Assembly: GCA_963650485.1 (NCBI GenBank)
Contig: CAVJLN010000014.1
Span: forward strand, 1-64,000
Origin: Suilimivivens sp963650485
Lineage (GTDB): Bacteria > Bacillota > Clostridia > Lachnospirales > Lachnospiraceae
Direction of reading: 5' to 3'
Length of the DNA stretch: 64,000 nucleotides
The notes under the pieces are model-generated. The model had not been told where the DNA came from. It saw only the letters and a program-made list of their open reading frames with translations, and made no database searches. Position 1 is the stretch's first letter. Every line of letters begins with the position of its first letter. The translations under genes were made by a program, and so were the position numbers. Positions 7,783 to 17,380 of the stretch are shown here, one piece after another.

Positions 7783-10700
7783 TTGGATAAATATGAATAC
7801 AAAGTACGTGCAGATGAGATTAAATCCTTAATTTCAGAGGGCGAATACGAGGAAGCAGTTAAAATCGCAGATTCTATTGACTGGCGCAGAGTAAAAAGTG
7901 TCATGATGCTCTGTACCATCAGTGATTTATATAAAATCAACCGAAGATACGAAGACAGCAGGAATATCCTTCTTCTGGCCTATGAGAAGCAGAAAGGTCG
8001 GCTGATTGTATATTCCCTTTGTGAGTTGTCTATCAAGCTTGGAGAATACGTTCAGGCGATCGAATACTACAAGGAATTCGTTCAGCTAGCACCGAGGGAC
8101 AGTGGCAGATACGTTCTGCAGTATAAGCTGTATGAAGCACAGGATGTGAGTCTCGAGGAACGAATTGAAGTTCTGGAAGAATTAAAACGCCATGATTACC
8201 GTGAAAAATGGGCTTATGAGCTGGCTTACCTTTATCACAGGGTAGGTCTTGAAAGCAAATGTATTGAAGAGTGCGATGAGATGATCCTGTGGTTTGGGGA
8301 AGGCAGATATGTTCTTAAAGCATATGAGCTTAAGATGCTGCATACACCTTTAACACCGGAACAGCAGCAGAAGTACGAGGAATTAAAGAGCCACAACGGA
8401 ATGCGTGCTTCGGATCTTGCCGTAGATCAGGCAGCTGTGCGTGAGGAAGCAAAGTATGAAACCGAAGACGAGGGCGACGATGAATACAGCCGTCAGATGA
8501 ATCAGTTGACCGATGATACCAAGCAGATTCCGAAGCCGGAATCTGCTTCTACGGCAGATGATCTGGATATTCAGGTCAAACCCGTTGACGTCAGCCAGTA
8601 CAATACGATTAATTTACAAAAAGAGCTCGCAGAGAGTATGCGGGAGCTTCTGGAGAATAAAACCGAAGAGATGCCGGTAGGCGAAGTAAATGATCTGATG
8701 ATGACACAGATGTATGTGCCGGTAGATCATGCAGAGAATGAGTCGGCACAGGCAGATGAGGCTGTTGGTCAAGAGGCGATCTACGTACCGGATATGCAGC
8801 CGGTTGAACTACAGACAGAGCAGTCGGCAGCTGCCAAAGAGTCCGGGACAGAGGTTCAGGAAGCAGAGCAGCAGGAGGTTCCTGTACAGGACGCTGCGTA
8901 TGTGGAAGCAACCGGACTGGAACAGCCTGTAGAAGAAAAGCAGGAAAAACCACAACTGGTTCTGCGCCAGGATACCGATGAGATGAAGCTCATCACAGAT
9001 GAAGACCTGAAACAGACAGATGAAGAAGTATTCTTCGGCAACACATCCGAAGTGAATGTGCAGGATGTGGTTTCCGAGCTTACCGAGAAGAATACAGACC
9101 GCACGGCTTTCCGCCCGGTGGAAGAAGAACAGGCAGAGGTTACATCACAGGGGATGCCGGTTTCCCTCGATGCCATGTCCAACACGGGCGTGATCCGTAC
9201 CTTTAACAGGAAATCCGGATATGATGATATGCTCTCTCAGGAATATGACGGACAGCTCAGTCTGGTTGTACCGGAATCCGAGCAGGTAGAGAAGCAGATT
9301 ACCGGACAGCTCAGTATTGAAGATGTTATGGCAGAATGGGAGCGGATGAAGAAGGAGAACGAGGAAAGACGTCTCAAGGAAATTCGTGAACGTGTGCGTA
9401 AGCAGACGGACAATCTGTTTGCCGATTTTGATGAGTCCACGAAATCCGGACTTCTGGAAGAACTGGAAAATGCCATGGTAACCGCGGCCATGAAGGAAGA
9501 AAAGCTTCGTGCCGATAAGGAGAAGCCAAAGGTTGTTAAGGTTTCCGATATTGAAAAGCAGCGTGAAGAAAAGACAGCTTATCCACAGAAGAAGGAAGAG
9601 GTGAAACCGGAACCGGTGAAGGAACCGGAAGAAATGATCGAAGAATCTGTGGAAGAAGTAGTAGAAGAAGAGCAGCCGGTGACCGAACCGGTTATGGAAG
9701 AAGTGCAGGTACAGGATTCTGATCCGGAAGAACCGGTTGAGGATGCCGGGATCATGGATGAGGAAGAGGAAGCTGCGGACGAATCCGGGGAAGAAATTGT
9801 TAAAGAGCCTGCAGAGGAAGTAATCGAAGAGCCGAAGAAGCTGCCTCTTCGCAGGAAGAAGACAAAGGTACAGCAGAATTTTGATGAAACACAGAATATT
9901 GTGTTAGAGTTTGAAGATATACCGGAGATGACAGAAAAAGCTCATGAACCGGCTTCGCCGGCTAAGAAGCTTAAGGAACCCAGAGTAATCAAGCAGGAAG
10001 ACGAGCCGGTACAGACGACCGGAGAAGAGACAGCTTCTGCGGGTAAGGGCCGCGAACTGACGGAGCATGAGAAAGAAGAGTTTGCTCCGTTTATCCATCA
10101 TCGCCGGACACGCCATCAGATCGCAGAGGTTATTGACAATATCAGTCTTGCTTCCTACACCGGCAATGTCATTGTCACCGGGGAAGAAGGAACGGAATCT
10201 ACTGCTTTTGCGAAGCTCCTGATTAAGGATGTCCAGTCTAATGACAGTAATTTTTCCGGTAAGGTTGCTAAGATTTCCGGATCGGTTCTCAACAAGAAGG
10301 ATATTACCGAGACGCTGAACAAGCTGGCAAATGGGGCATTGATTGTGGAAAATGCGGCAGCGCTTAAGAAGCCGTCCGTGGATATCCTGCTTCGTGAGAT
10401 GAATCAGGAGGAAAAGGGACTGATTCTGGTTCTGGAGGATACGAAGAACCGGATGGATGCGTTCCTTGCCAAGAATAAGGATTTACAGGAAGTATTTAAT
10501 TTAAGAGTGGATCTGGAGGCGTTGGATGACCAGACTCTTGTGAAATACGCAAGAAAATATGCTTTAGAGCAGGAGTACTCGATTGATGATCTAGGAATTC
10601 TGGCGCTGCATACGAGAATCGCCGATATGCAGACCGGTGACCATGAGGTAACCCTTTCCGAGATTGAAGAGCTTGTGGATGAAGCAATTTATTATGCGGA

Positions 10701-10800
10701 TAAGAAGACACCAAAGCATTTCTTTGATGTTCTATTTGGAAATCGATATGATGATGAAGATATGATCATTTTAAGAGAAAAAGATTTCATGCATTACTAG
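7783..10800 (+). CDS. Large TPR protein with acidic linker and degenerate AAA-like domain
   Basis: 1005 residues from the TTG at 7783, which has AGAGGTGA 7 bases upstream; an ATG at 7747 is only about 10 bases past the predicted transcript start. Three parts are visible. Residues 1-210 are TPR-like helices (YEEAVKIADSIDW, YEDSRNILLLAYEKQKG, YVQAIEYYKEFVQL). Residues 210-770 are a Glu/Pro/Val-rich low-complexity linker with acidic tracts. Residues 780-1005 resemble an AAA+ core, with a P-loop-like GEEGTEST at 800-807 in place of GxxGxGKT and a Walker-B-like ALIVENAA. The missing Lys suggests loss of ATPase activity. No membrane segment is visible. It precedes glgB by only 18 bases and is probably co-transcribed. 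Function is unknown; a scaffold role is an inference. Confidence 0.75.
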   Translation: MDKYEYKVRADEIKSLISEGEYEEAVKIADSIDWRRVKSVMMLCTISDLYKINRRYEDSRNILLLAYEKQKGRLIVYSLCELSIKLGEYVQAIEYYKEFVQLAPRDSGRYVLQYKLYEAQDVSLEERIEVLEELKRHDYREKWAYELAYLYHRVGLESKCIEECDEMILWFGEGRYVLKAYELKMLHTPLTPEQQQKYEELKSHNGMRASDLAVDQAAVREEAKYETEDEGDDEYSRQMNQLTDDTKQIPKPESASTADDLDIQVKPVDVSQYNTINLQKELAESMRELLENKTEEMPVGEVNDLMMTQMYVPVDHAENESAQADEAVGQEAIYVPDMQPVELQTEQSAAAKESGTEVQEAEQQEVPVQDAAYVEATGLEQPVEEKQEKPQLVLRQDTDEMKLITDEDLKQTDEEVFFGNTSEVNVQDVVSELTEKNTDRTAFRPVEEEQAEVTSQGMPVSLDAMSNTGVIRTFNRKSGYDDMLSQEYDGQLSLVVPESEQVEKQITGQLSIEDVMAEWERMKKENEERRLKEIRERVRKQTDNLFADFDESTKSGLLEELENAMVTAAMKEEKLRADKEKPKVVKVSDIEKQREEKTAYPQKKEEVKPEPVKEPEEMIEESVEEVVEEEQPVTEPVMEEVQVQDSDPEEPVEDAGIMDEEEEAADESGEEIVKEPAEEVIEEPKKLPLRRKKTKVQQNFDETQNIVLEFEDIPEMTEKAHEPASPAKKLKEPRVIKQEDEPVQTTGEETASAGKGRELTEHEKEEFAPFIHHRRTRHQIAEVIDNISLASYTGNVIVTGEEGTESTAFAKLLIKDVQSNDSNFSGKVAKISGSVLNKKDITETLNKLANGALIVENAAALKKPSVDILLREMNQEEKGLILVLEDTKNRMDAFLAKNKDLQEVFNLRVDLEALDDQTLVKYARKYALEQEYSIDDLGILALHTRIADMQTGDHEVTLSEIEELVDEAIYYADKKTPKHFFDVLFGNRYDDEDMIILREKDFMHY

Positions 10801-10818
10801 AGAAAGGTGTGTAGAGGT

Positions 10819-12729
10819 ATGGCAGAAAAGAAAAGGCCAACAGTCTTTATTTCCCAGGATGACCAGTATCTGTTTGCACAGGGGACTCATTACGACATTT
10901 ATGAGAAGCTGGGGGCACATCCTTCCTGCGAAAACGAAGAAGAGGGAATGTTCTTTGCGGTTTGGGCTCCAAATGCAAGGCAGGTTTATGTGATCGGGGA
11001 ATTTAATGACTGGAATGAGAGTGCAACTCCAATGACCAGGCTGGGGCCGGGAGGAATTCACTCCGTATTTGTTCCGGGAGTCGGAACGGGGGTATTGTAC
11101 AAGTATCTGATTATTACGCAGGCAGGGGAGAAGCTGTATAAGGCAGATCCTTTTGCAAACAGCGCAGAATTACGCCCGGGAACAGCATCCAGGACAGCGG
11201 ATCTGTCTAAATTCCGCTGGACAGATGCCACATGGATGAAGGAACGTGACCAGAAGGATTATAACAAAGAGCCGATGGCCATTTACGAATGCCACATTGG
11301 TTCCTGGATGCGTCATCCCCGCCCGGAGGAGCAGGGATTCTACAATTACCGCGAATTTGCGGACCGCATTGTGGAATACTTAAAGGAAATGAAATATACC
11401 CATATTGAATTGATGGGAATTGCAGAGCATCCGTTTGATGGTTCCTGGGGATATCAGGTGACCGGATACTATGCACCGACCTCCCGTTACGGAACGCCGG
11501 ATGATTTCATGTATCTCATCAATCAGTTACATAAGCACCACATCGGTGTCATTCTGGACTGGGTTCCGGCTCACTTTGCAACGGATGCACATGGTCTTGG
11601 ACAGTTTGACGGGGAGTGCATCTTCGAGCATCCGGATCCGCGGCTGGGAGAACATCCGGACTGGGGGACCAAGATTTTTAACTATGGAAAGACCGAAGTA
11701 AAGAACTTCCTGATTGCAAATGTACTATTCTGGATCCGCAAGTTCCACATCGATGGAATCCGTGTGGATGCCGTTGCATCCATGCTGTATCTCGATTATG
11801 GAAAGAAGGAGGGTCAGTGGATTCCGAACAAATACGGCGATAACAAGAATCTGGAGGCGATTGAATTCTTTAAGCATCTGAATTCCGTTGTCCGTGGCAC
11901 CTATCCGGGATTTCTTACGATTGCAGAGGAGTCTACCGCATGGCCGAAGGTAACCGGCAGGATTGAAGACGGTGGCTTGGGCTTTTCCTTCAAGTGGAAT
12001 ATGGGCTGGATGCATGACTTCTGCGAATATATGAAGCTGGATCCGTATTTCCGTAAGGATAACCACTATGCCATGACCTTTGCCATGACCTACAATGACA
12101 GTGAGAATTATATTCTTCCCCTGTCGCACGATGAGGTTGTGCATCTAAAGTGCTCCATGGTCAATAAGATGCCCGGCTATAAGACCGATAAATATGCGAA
12201 CCTCCGTGCAGGCTATGCTTATATGTTTGGTCATGCCGGCAAGAAACTTCTGTTCATGGGACAGGATTTCGGACAGGAAAGAGAGTGGAGTGAAGCTAGA
12301 GAGCTTGACTGGTTCCTTCTTCAGGAGGATCTCAACAGGGGACTTCACGATTATGTGAAGAAATTACTGGAGCTTTACAACAAATATCCGTGTCTGTATG
12401 AAATTGATAACAGCTGGGGCGGCTTTGAATGGTTGAACTGTGATGACAAGGACCGGAGTACCTACAGCTTTTTCCGCAAGACCTCCGATGGTAAGAATAA
12501 CCTCCTGTTTATCATTAACATGACCCCGATGAAATGGGAGAATTATAAGGTCGGTGTTCCGAAAAAAAAGAAATATAAGCTTCTGTTAAACAGTGACGAC
12601 GTTCAGTTTGGCGGACAGGGTATGGAAGTACCCGCGGAAATTACCTCGGTAAAAGAAAACTGTGATTACCGTGACTACAGCCTGACACTGGATGTTCCTC
12701 CGTACAGTGCGTTGATTTTTGCATTTTAG
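10819..12729 (+). CDS. glgB: 1,4-alpha-glucan branching enzyme (GH13)
   Basis: A 636-residue glycogen branching enzyme, which makes alpha-1,6 branches in glycogen in the cytoplasm. It has an N-terminal CBM48 (about 35-130, FFAVWAPNARQVYVIGEFND) and a GH13 barrel with DWVPAHF, GIRVDAVASML (nucleophile Asp), the acid Glu in AEESTAW and the LSHDEVVH motif. The C-terminal beta domain ends YSALIFAF. The ATG at 10819 is preferred over the GTG at 10807 because AGAAAGG at 10801-10807 is 11 bases upstream. No other glg genes are in the window, so it stands alone here. Confidence 0.96.
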   Translation: MAEKKRPTVFISQDDQYLFAQGTHYDIYEKLGAHPSCENEEEGMFFAVWAPNARQVYVIGEFNDWNESATPMTRLGPGGIHSVFVPGVGTGVLYKYLIITQAGEKLYKADPFANSAELRPGTASRTADLSKFRWTDATWMKERDQKDYNKEPMAIYECHIGSWMRHPRPEEQGFYNYREFADRIVEYLKEMKYTHIELMGIAEHPFDGSWGYQVTGYYAPTSRYGTPDDFMYLINQLHKHHIGVILDWVPAHFATDAHGLGQFDGECIFEHPDPRLGEHPDWGTKIFNYGKTEVKNFLIANVLFWIRKFHIDGIRVDAVASMLYLDYGKKEGQWIPNKYGDNKNLEAIEFFKHLNSVVRGTYPGFLTIAEESTAWPKVTGRIEDGGLGFSFKWNMGWMHDFCEYMKLDPYFRKDNHYAMTFAMTYNDSENYILPLSHDEVVHLKCSMVNKMPGYKTDKYANLRAGYAYMFGHAGKKLLFMGQDFGQEREWSEARELDWFLLQEDLNRGLHDYVKKLLELYNKYPCLYEIDNSWGGFEWLNCDDKDRSTYSFFRKTSDGKNNLLFIINMTPMKWENYKVGVPKKKKYKLLLNSDDVQFGGQGMEVPAEITSVKENCDYRDYSLTLDVPPYSALIFAF

Positions 12730-12767
12730 ATCATTTGCCGGATTGATTTTAAATCCGGGGCAATGGT

Positions 12768-12794
12768 TAAGAAATTAAAATAATATGCCGAAAT
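12768..12794 (+). promoter_or_regulatory. Sigma-28 (SigD/FliA)-like promoter for the flagellin operon
   Basis: TAAG (12768-12771), exactly 15 bases, then GCCGAAAT (12787-12794). The flagellar sigma-28 consensus is TAAA-N15-GCCGATAA. The spacing is exact and 9 of 12 positions match. It lies 57 bases before the gene that heads the flagellin operon, which makes chance less likely. It overlaps the left arm of the terminator-like hairpin at 12791-12832. Confidence 0.65.
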
Positions 12795-12832
12795 AAAGGG
12801 TGAATGTGAAAGCATTTGCCCTTATTTTTACC
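12791..12832 (+). terminator. Probable glgB terminator
   Basis: The left arm AAATAAAGGGTGAATG (12791-12806) pairs with CATTTGCCCTTATTT (12813-12827) with one bulged A and two G-U type pairs. T-rich sequence (TTATTTTTACCTTTTT) follows. A second hairpin, CCGGATT/AATCCGG at 12738-12758, sits immediately after the glgB stop and may contribute. Confidence 0.6.
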
Positions 12833-12851
12833 TTTTTAGGAGATTTACTCT

Positions 12852-15725
12852 ATGAACGTTTATTTTCCTGGTGCGGAAACGGATTCCGCTAAGCCAAGTA
12901 TAAATGTTGACAGAGCCACAACTGCATATCGTACTTCCACCCGGAATGCAGAACGGGCAGGAAGAAGTTCATTTGCATTAGACATTTCTGGCACAGTTAC
13001 GGATAACAGCGCTTACGCAGGTCATGGAAAGACCGCAGAAGAGGTTATGCGGATGGCGGGACAAGAGGATATTCAGGCTCGTCGTGACTATATGGCAGTA
13101 ATGTCTAATTGTATGTCCGATGAAGATTTTGCAAAGCTGCAAGAGGAAGGCTTTCATCTGGGAAGTACGGAAATTGACACGGTTGTGACGATTGTTGATC
13201 GTATAAAAGCAGCACTTGTAAAGGGTGGAACAGAGGTTGTCGGATATACCGATACCTTAAGCGATGATGAACTTTGCAAGATTACAGGTTCGGAAAGCTT
13301 TGCCAATGAACTCAAAAATCAGTTCCATGACCGTGACATTCCACTGACTGAAGAGAATGTGCGGGCCGTAACCGATACCTATGAACAGATTAAGAATATT
13401 TCGAAGCTTTCGGAGGGTTCAGAGAAGTACATGGTGGAAAACCGGATGGAACCCACACCGGAGGATCTTTATACCGCACAATATTCTGCACCGCAGGACG
13501 GCAGCCGTCAGGGTACAGGCTATTATGCGGATGGAACCATAGAAGGCTATTATGCAAAGAAGCCCGAGCAGGTTGATCTGGAAGCGCTGCTTCCCCAGAT
13601 CGTAAAGGTGATTGAGGATGCCGGACTGGAAGTGTCCGAAGAAACTATCGGGCAGGCACAGTGGCTGATTGAAAAGGGAATTCCATTGGATGAGGAATCC
13701 CTGCAGCGCTTACATAAGCTCGAAACGATTGAGTTTCCAATTCGCATGGAGGACTATCTGAACAGTGTGACTGCAGCGATTGCAGATGGTATTCCGGTGA
13801 AGAATGCCGATCTTACCCGTAAGGAAACCTATTTAGAGGAAGTCCGGGGGAAGCGTCAGTTGGAAGAAACAAGACTTCAGATGTCCTTTGAAGCCAATTT
13901 GAAGTTATTACGAAGCGGATATCAGTTAGACACTGCTTCGGTAGAAGAAACGGTGAAGCTCTTAAAGCAGCTTGAGGATCAGCTTTCCTTAAGTTTGACA
14001 GGGGAAGAAGACGTGGCTCAGGCGAGAGAGAAGTTATCTCTGTTTGATGAGTCCATGGAGCTTATCCGTAGCATCCGTACCGCACCGGTTTCTTTTGTGG
14101 AACAGATTGAACCGGAGGAAACCTTAAAGGAGATCGCGGATACCGGAGAAGCGCAGCGCCGCATCTGTGAAAAGGCATCCCAAAGCTATGAGAAGCTGAT
14201 GACCGCACCGAGAAAGGATCTGGGCGATCAGATTACAAAGGCTTTCCGAAATGTGGATGCTCTTCTTGACGAACGGAACCTTGCAGCAACTGAGGAAAAC
14301 CGCAGAGCAGTCCGGATCCTTGGTTACAACCAGATGGAAATTAATGAGGAGAATATTACGAAGGTCAAGGAAAAGGATACCCTGCTTACCGGAGTCATCC
14401 GCGAGATGAAGCCGGGTAAGGTATTACAGATGATCCGTAAGGGCGTGAATCCCATTTCCATGAAATTAGAGGATCTGGACACGTTCTTAAAAGAAAATAA
14501 AGACACCGCAGACGATATGGAATCCTACAGCAGGTTCTTATACAAGCTGGAACAGGACCATGATATTACCGAAGAGGAGCGCAGCGCATACATCGGTATT
14601 TACCGTCTGATGCATCAGATCGAAAAGAACGATGCGGCTCCTTTAGGAGCAGCCATGCAGGCAGATATGGAGTTGACACTTGAAAATCTGCTCACGGCAC
14701 TGCGCAGTACGAAGAAGGAAGCCTCCAGGAAGCTGGATTACCGGGTGGATGATGACTTTGGTGGTGTGACGGCCAAAGAAAGTGCTATGGAATCCATTAC
14801 TTCCCAGATCGAAAAGGGTTATGCCGGGGACACTGCAGATCTTTATACACTATTGGATCAGGCAGGAAGTGAGGAAGCACAGAAGGAATACGAGCAGAAG
14901 CTTTATGAGGAAGTAAGAAATGCCTATAAGGCAGAAGCAGATGTGCTGCAGCAATTAAGTGATTATGCGCAGCCTGTTACCGCAGATCATCTGCTGGCAA
15001 TGGATACCCTGTTAAACGCATCGGCAGAAAGCTTCCGAAGGATGAAGGATCTTCTGAAAAACAAAGACGAAAAACAGAATCTCATCGCAAAGCATGGCGA
15101 AGAAATTCTGCGTCATATGAACAGCCGGGAAGAAGCGGTACAGACCTATGAGAAAATGACGCAAGAGCTTCAGGATACGTTTGAACAGGAAGCTTTTGAC
15201 CCGGAAGACGACCGTATCCGCTCTTCCTCCGATGTTCGCAGCATGACCGGATTTTATAAGCAGATGGGTCTGATGAAATCTCTGGCAAGAGAAGAGAATT
15301 ATGAGATTCCGCTTGAAATCGACGGAACACTTACGGCGATTAATTTAAAGGTGATTCATAACGCAGAGGAAGAGGGAAAGGTAGCAATTACGTTTACCTC
15401 GGAGCCTTTTGGAAAGACGGCTGCGGAATTCCGAGTGACCGAACAGGGACTGGGGGGCTATTGTACCTGTGAGAAGGAAGCAGGAAGAGTACTCTTAGAA
15501 CAGCATAAGGAAGAGTGGAAGGAACAGCTTGCCAAAGAACAGATTCAGCTGGGGGCTATTTATTTCACGAAGACCAGTGGCTTAAATCTGAAAGATTTTC
15601 ATAAAAACCAGACGAAAGAACAAAAATCAGACAGTAAAGCAGACTCCGCACAGCTCTATCGGGCAGCGAAAACATTTATTGAGTTTGTTAGACAGACCGA
15701 GGATACAGAAAGGAAGAGCATATGA
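12852..15725 (+). CDS. Large DUF6240-like protein of the flagellin operon
   Basis: 957 residues, no signal peptide or membrane segment, largely helical and Glu/Lys-rich. It resembles large Lachnospiraceae proteins annotated as DUF6240 and found beside flagellar genes; this name is from memory. Residues about 800-930 look like a separate beta-alpha domain (PLEIDGTLTAINLKVIHN, GKVAITFTSEPFGKT, RVLLEQHKEEWKEQL), reminiscent of the FliK hook-length-control C-terminal domain. The RBS is TTTTTAGGAG. A sigma-28-like promoter lies upstream, and its stop overlaps the flagellin start (ATGA), so translation is coupled. A role in flagellar export or assembly is inferred from context. Confidence 0.7.
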   Translation: MNVYFPGAETDSAKPSINVDRATTAYRTSTRNAERAGRSSFALDISGTVTDNSAYAGHGKTAEEVMRMAGQEDIQARRDYMAVMSNCMSDEDFAKLQEEGFHLGSTEIDTVVTIVDRIKAALVKGGTEVVGYTDTLSDDELCKITGSESFANELKNQFHDRDIPLTEENVRAVTDTYEQIKNISKLSEGSEKYMVENRMEPTPEDLYTAQYSAPQDGSRQGTGYYADGTIEGYYAKKPEQVDLEALLPQIVKVIEDAGLEVSEETIGQAQWLIEKGIPLDEESLQRLHKLETIEFPIRMEDYLNSVTAAIADGIPVKNADLTRKETYLEEVRGKRQLEETRLQMSFEANLKLLRSGYQLDTASVEETVKLLKQLEDQLSLSLTGEEDVAQAREKLSLFDESMELIRSIRTAPVSFVEQIEPEETLKEIADTGEAQRRICEKASQSYEKLMTAPRKDLGDQITKAFRNVDALLDERNLAATEENRRAVRILGYNQMEINEENITKVKEKDTLLTGVIREMKPGKVLQMIRKGVNPISMKLEDLDTFLKENKDTADDMESYSRFLYKLEQDHDITEEERSAYIGIYRLMHQIEKNDAAPLGAAMQADMELTLENLLTALRSTKKEASRKLDYRVDDDFGGVTAKESAMESITSQIEKGYAGDTADLYTLLDQAGSEEAQKEYEQKLYEEVRNAYKAEADVLQQLSDYAQPVTADHLLAMDTLLNASAESFRRMKDLLKNKDEKQNLIAKHGEEILRHMNSREEAVQTYEKMTQELQDTFEQEAFDPEDDRIRSSSDVRSMTGFYKQMGLMKSLAREENYEIPLEIDGTLTAINLKVIHNAEEEGKVAITFTSEPFGKTAAEFRVTEQGLGGYCTCEKEAGRVLLEQHKEEWKEQLAKEQIQLGAIYFTKTSGLNLKDFHKNQTKEQKSDSKADSAQLYRAAKTFIEFVRQTEDTERKSI

Positions 15726-16822
15726 GAATTAATTTTAACGCATCAGCAGTCATTGCAAATAACGCATTAAACCGGAACGATAACCGCCTGCAGGCTTCCC
15801 TTGCAAGATTGTCCTCCGGACTTAAGATCGTCAATGCCAAGGACAATCCGTCAGGTCTTGCAATGTCCAAGAAGCTGAATGCACAGATCAAGGGACTCGA
15901 TCAGGCCGGTGACAATGCCGGAGATGGTATTTCCATTATTGAAATTGCAGATGGTGCAATGTCTGAAATGCATGATATTTTACAAAGAATCAATGAGCTT
16001 GCTGTAAAGGGAAGCACCGGAACCATTACCGATGATGACCGTAAGCTGATTCAGGATGAAGTAAGTCAGTTAAAGGAGGAGCTTACCCGAATTTCCGAAA
16101 CCGTAGAATTTAACGGACAGACCATACTGGATGGGTCCTTTGACCTGAGAGGCTACAGCAATAATCAGAATGCCAAGGTGTCTTATTATAGTGATGAGAT
16201 CCTGGCAGGAACCTATACCATTGATCAGCTGGATGTTACTTACAATGCAGATGGAACAATCAATGAAGTAACCACAAAGAATTTCGGAAAAGGCTTTCCG
16301 AAGGATGCCGATGTAACCTCGATTGACGGAAATATTGTGACAATCGCCGGATCCGGTAATTTTGAGTTAAAGCTCCGACTGACGGATGATGCTTCATTTA
16401 CGGATCTTGATCTGGATCTGGAAGGCTTTGGCGCCATGGATATGCAGATCGGAGCAAATGAAGGACAGCAGCTTGCAATCCGTATTCCGAAGATGTCCTT
16501 AGAGAATATGGGAATTTCGAACATAGATTTAAGTACTGCTACAGGAGCAAACGAAGCGATTGACAAGGTAGATGAAGCCATTAAGTATGTATCTGCCAGC
16601 CGGAGTCGTCTGGGGGCTTACCAGAACCGCCTCGAACACACTGTCAACAATCTGGATATATCCAGTGAAAATATGACTGCTGCTTATTCCAGAATCATGG
16701 ATGTGGATATGGCAGAGGAAATGACCGAATACACGACCGTTCAGATTTTGTCCCAGGCAAGTACTTCGATGCTTGCACAGGCCAACGAACGTCCGTCCCA
16801 GGTATTGCAGCTTTTACAGTAA
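15722..16822 (+). CDS. Flagellin
   Basis: 366 residues: N-terminal D0/D1 (1-150) with ARLSSGLKI and DNPSGLAMSKKLNAQIKGL, a short variable region (about 150-270) and C-terminal D1/D0 (ASRSRLGAYQNRLEHTVNNL, ending ERPSQVLQLLQ). The Toll-like receptor 5 contact positions known from Salmonella FliC appear kept: R89, L93 and E113 correspond to FliC R90, L94 and E114. No signal peptide, as expected for type III export. It overlaps the upstream gene by 4 bases, an unusual arrangement for a highly expressed flagellin, and fliS follows after 81 bases. Confidence 0.96.
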   Translation: MRINFNASAVIANNALNRNDNRLQASLARLSSGLKIVNAKDNPSGLAMSKKLNAQIKGLDQAGDNAGDGISIIEIADGAMSEMHDILQRINELAVKGSTGTITDDDRKLIQDEVSQLKEELTRISETVEFNGQTILDGSFDLRGYSNNQNAKVSYYSDEILAGTYTIDQLDVTYNADGTINEVTTKNFGKGFPKDADVTSIDGNIVTIAGSGNFELKLRLTDDASFTDLDLDLEGFGAMDMQIGANEGQQLAIRIPKMSLENMGISNIDLSTATGANEAIDKVDEAIKYVSASRSRLGAYQNRLEHTVNNLDISSENMTAAYSRIMDVDMAEEMTEYTTVQILSQASTSMLAQANERPSQVLQLLQ

Positions 16823-16840
16823 GGGAAGCATGGTAAGGAT

Positions 16841-16880
16841 ATAGAATAGTTACGATAGCTATTTCAAATAGTTATCGACT
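16841..16880. repeat. Partial repeat-family copy plus palindrome after flagellin
   Basis: AGAATAGTTAC (16843-16853) matches the end of the dispersed repeat. It runs directly into a 25-base palindrome (16853-16877, CGATAGCTATTT-C-AAATAGTTATCG) whose one mismatch would be a G-U pair in RNA. There is no T tract, so this is more likely a processing or stability structure than a terminator. Confidence 0.5.
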
Positions 16881-16903
16881 ATGAGTAACGAGGTGAGAAT
16901 CGG

Positions 16904-17380
16904 ATGACAAAGGAAATGAAACAGAATTATACGCTGCGCATTTCGCAGGCGAATAAGTCAGAGCTTGTGGTGATTATTTATGAAATGCTTCTGGCCTACA
17001 TTGAAGATGCAAAGGCTGCTCACGCAGATGGTGATACCGAAGGATTTGCAGCTTCGATCCGCAGGGTGGAGGGCTGCATTCGTGAGCTGATGGCTTCCCT
17101 TCATATGGAGTATGTCCTTGCGGGCAATCTACTCAGTCTTTATGTTTATGCCGTGAAGCTTTTATCCAAAGCAAAGCTCCATAACAGCACGAAGGAGCTT
17201 GCCGAGGTGGAGAAGATGATGCGTAAGCTTCACGATGCTTATGCCACGGTCAGCAGGGAAGATACCTCTGATTCTGTTATGGAGAATACACAGACCGTTT
17301 ATGCAGGACTTACCTATGGAAAGAATCAGTTAATGGAGAGCCTCAGCAATGAGGGAGCGCTCCGCGGCCTGCGGGCTTGA
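16904..17380 (+). CDS. fliS: Flagellar export chaperone FliS
   Basis: A 158-residue four-helix protein of the FliS family, which binds the flagellin C-terminus in the cytoplasm and prevents early polymerisation. Typical elements are ISQANKSELVVIIYEMLLAYIEDA near the start, then RRVEGCIRELMASL, and a helix with LSLYVYAVKLLSKAKL. The C-terminal tail (VYAGLTYGKNQLMESL) is longer than usual. The start follows GAGGTGAGA. The last 51 bases overlap the convergent DUF2508 gene. It is about 25 residues longer than Bacillus FliS. Confidence 0.88.
   Translation: MTKEMKQNYTLRISQANKSELVVIIYEMLLAYIEDAKAAHADGDTEGFAASIRRVEGCIRELMASLHMEYVLAGNLLSLYVYAVKLLSKAKLHNSTKELAEVEKMMRKLHDAYATVSREDTSDSVMENTQTVYAGLTYGKNQLMESLSNEGALRGLRA

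Noticed and set aside
16823..16903. Sigma-28 promoter before fliS
   Set aside because: TAAG and CGATAG occur, but the spacing is wrong by about two bases and the match falls within repeat sequence.
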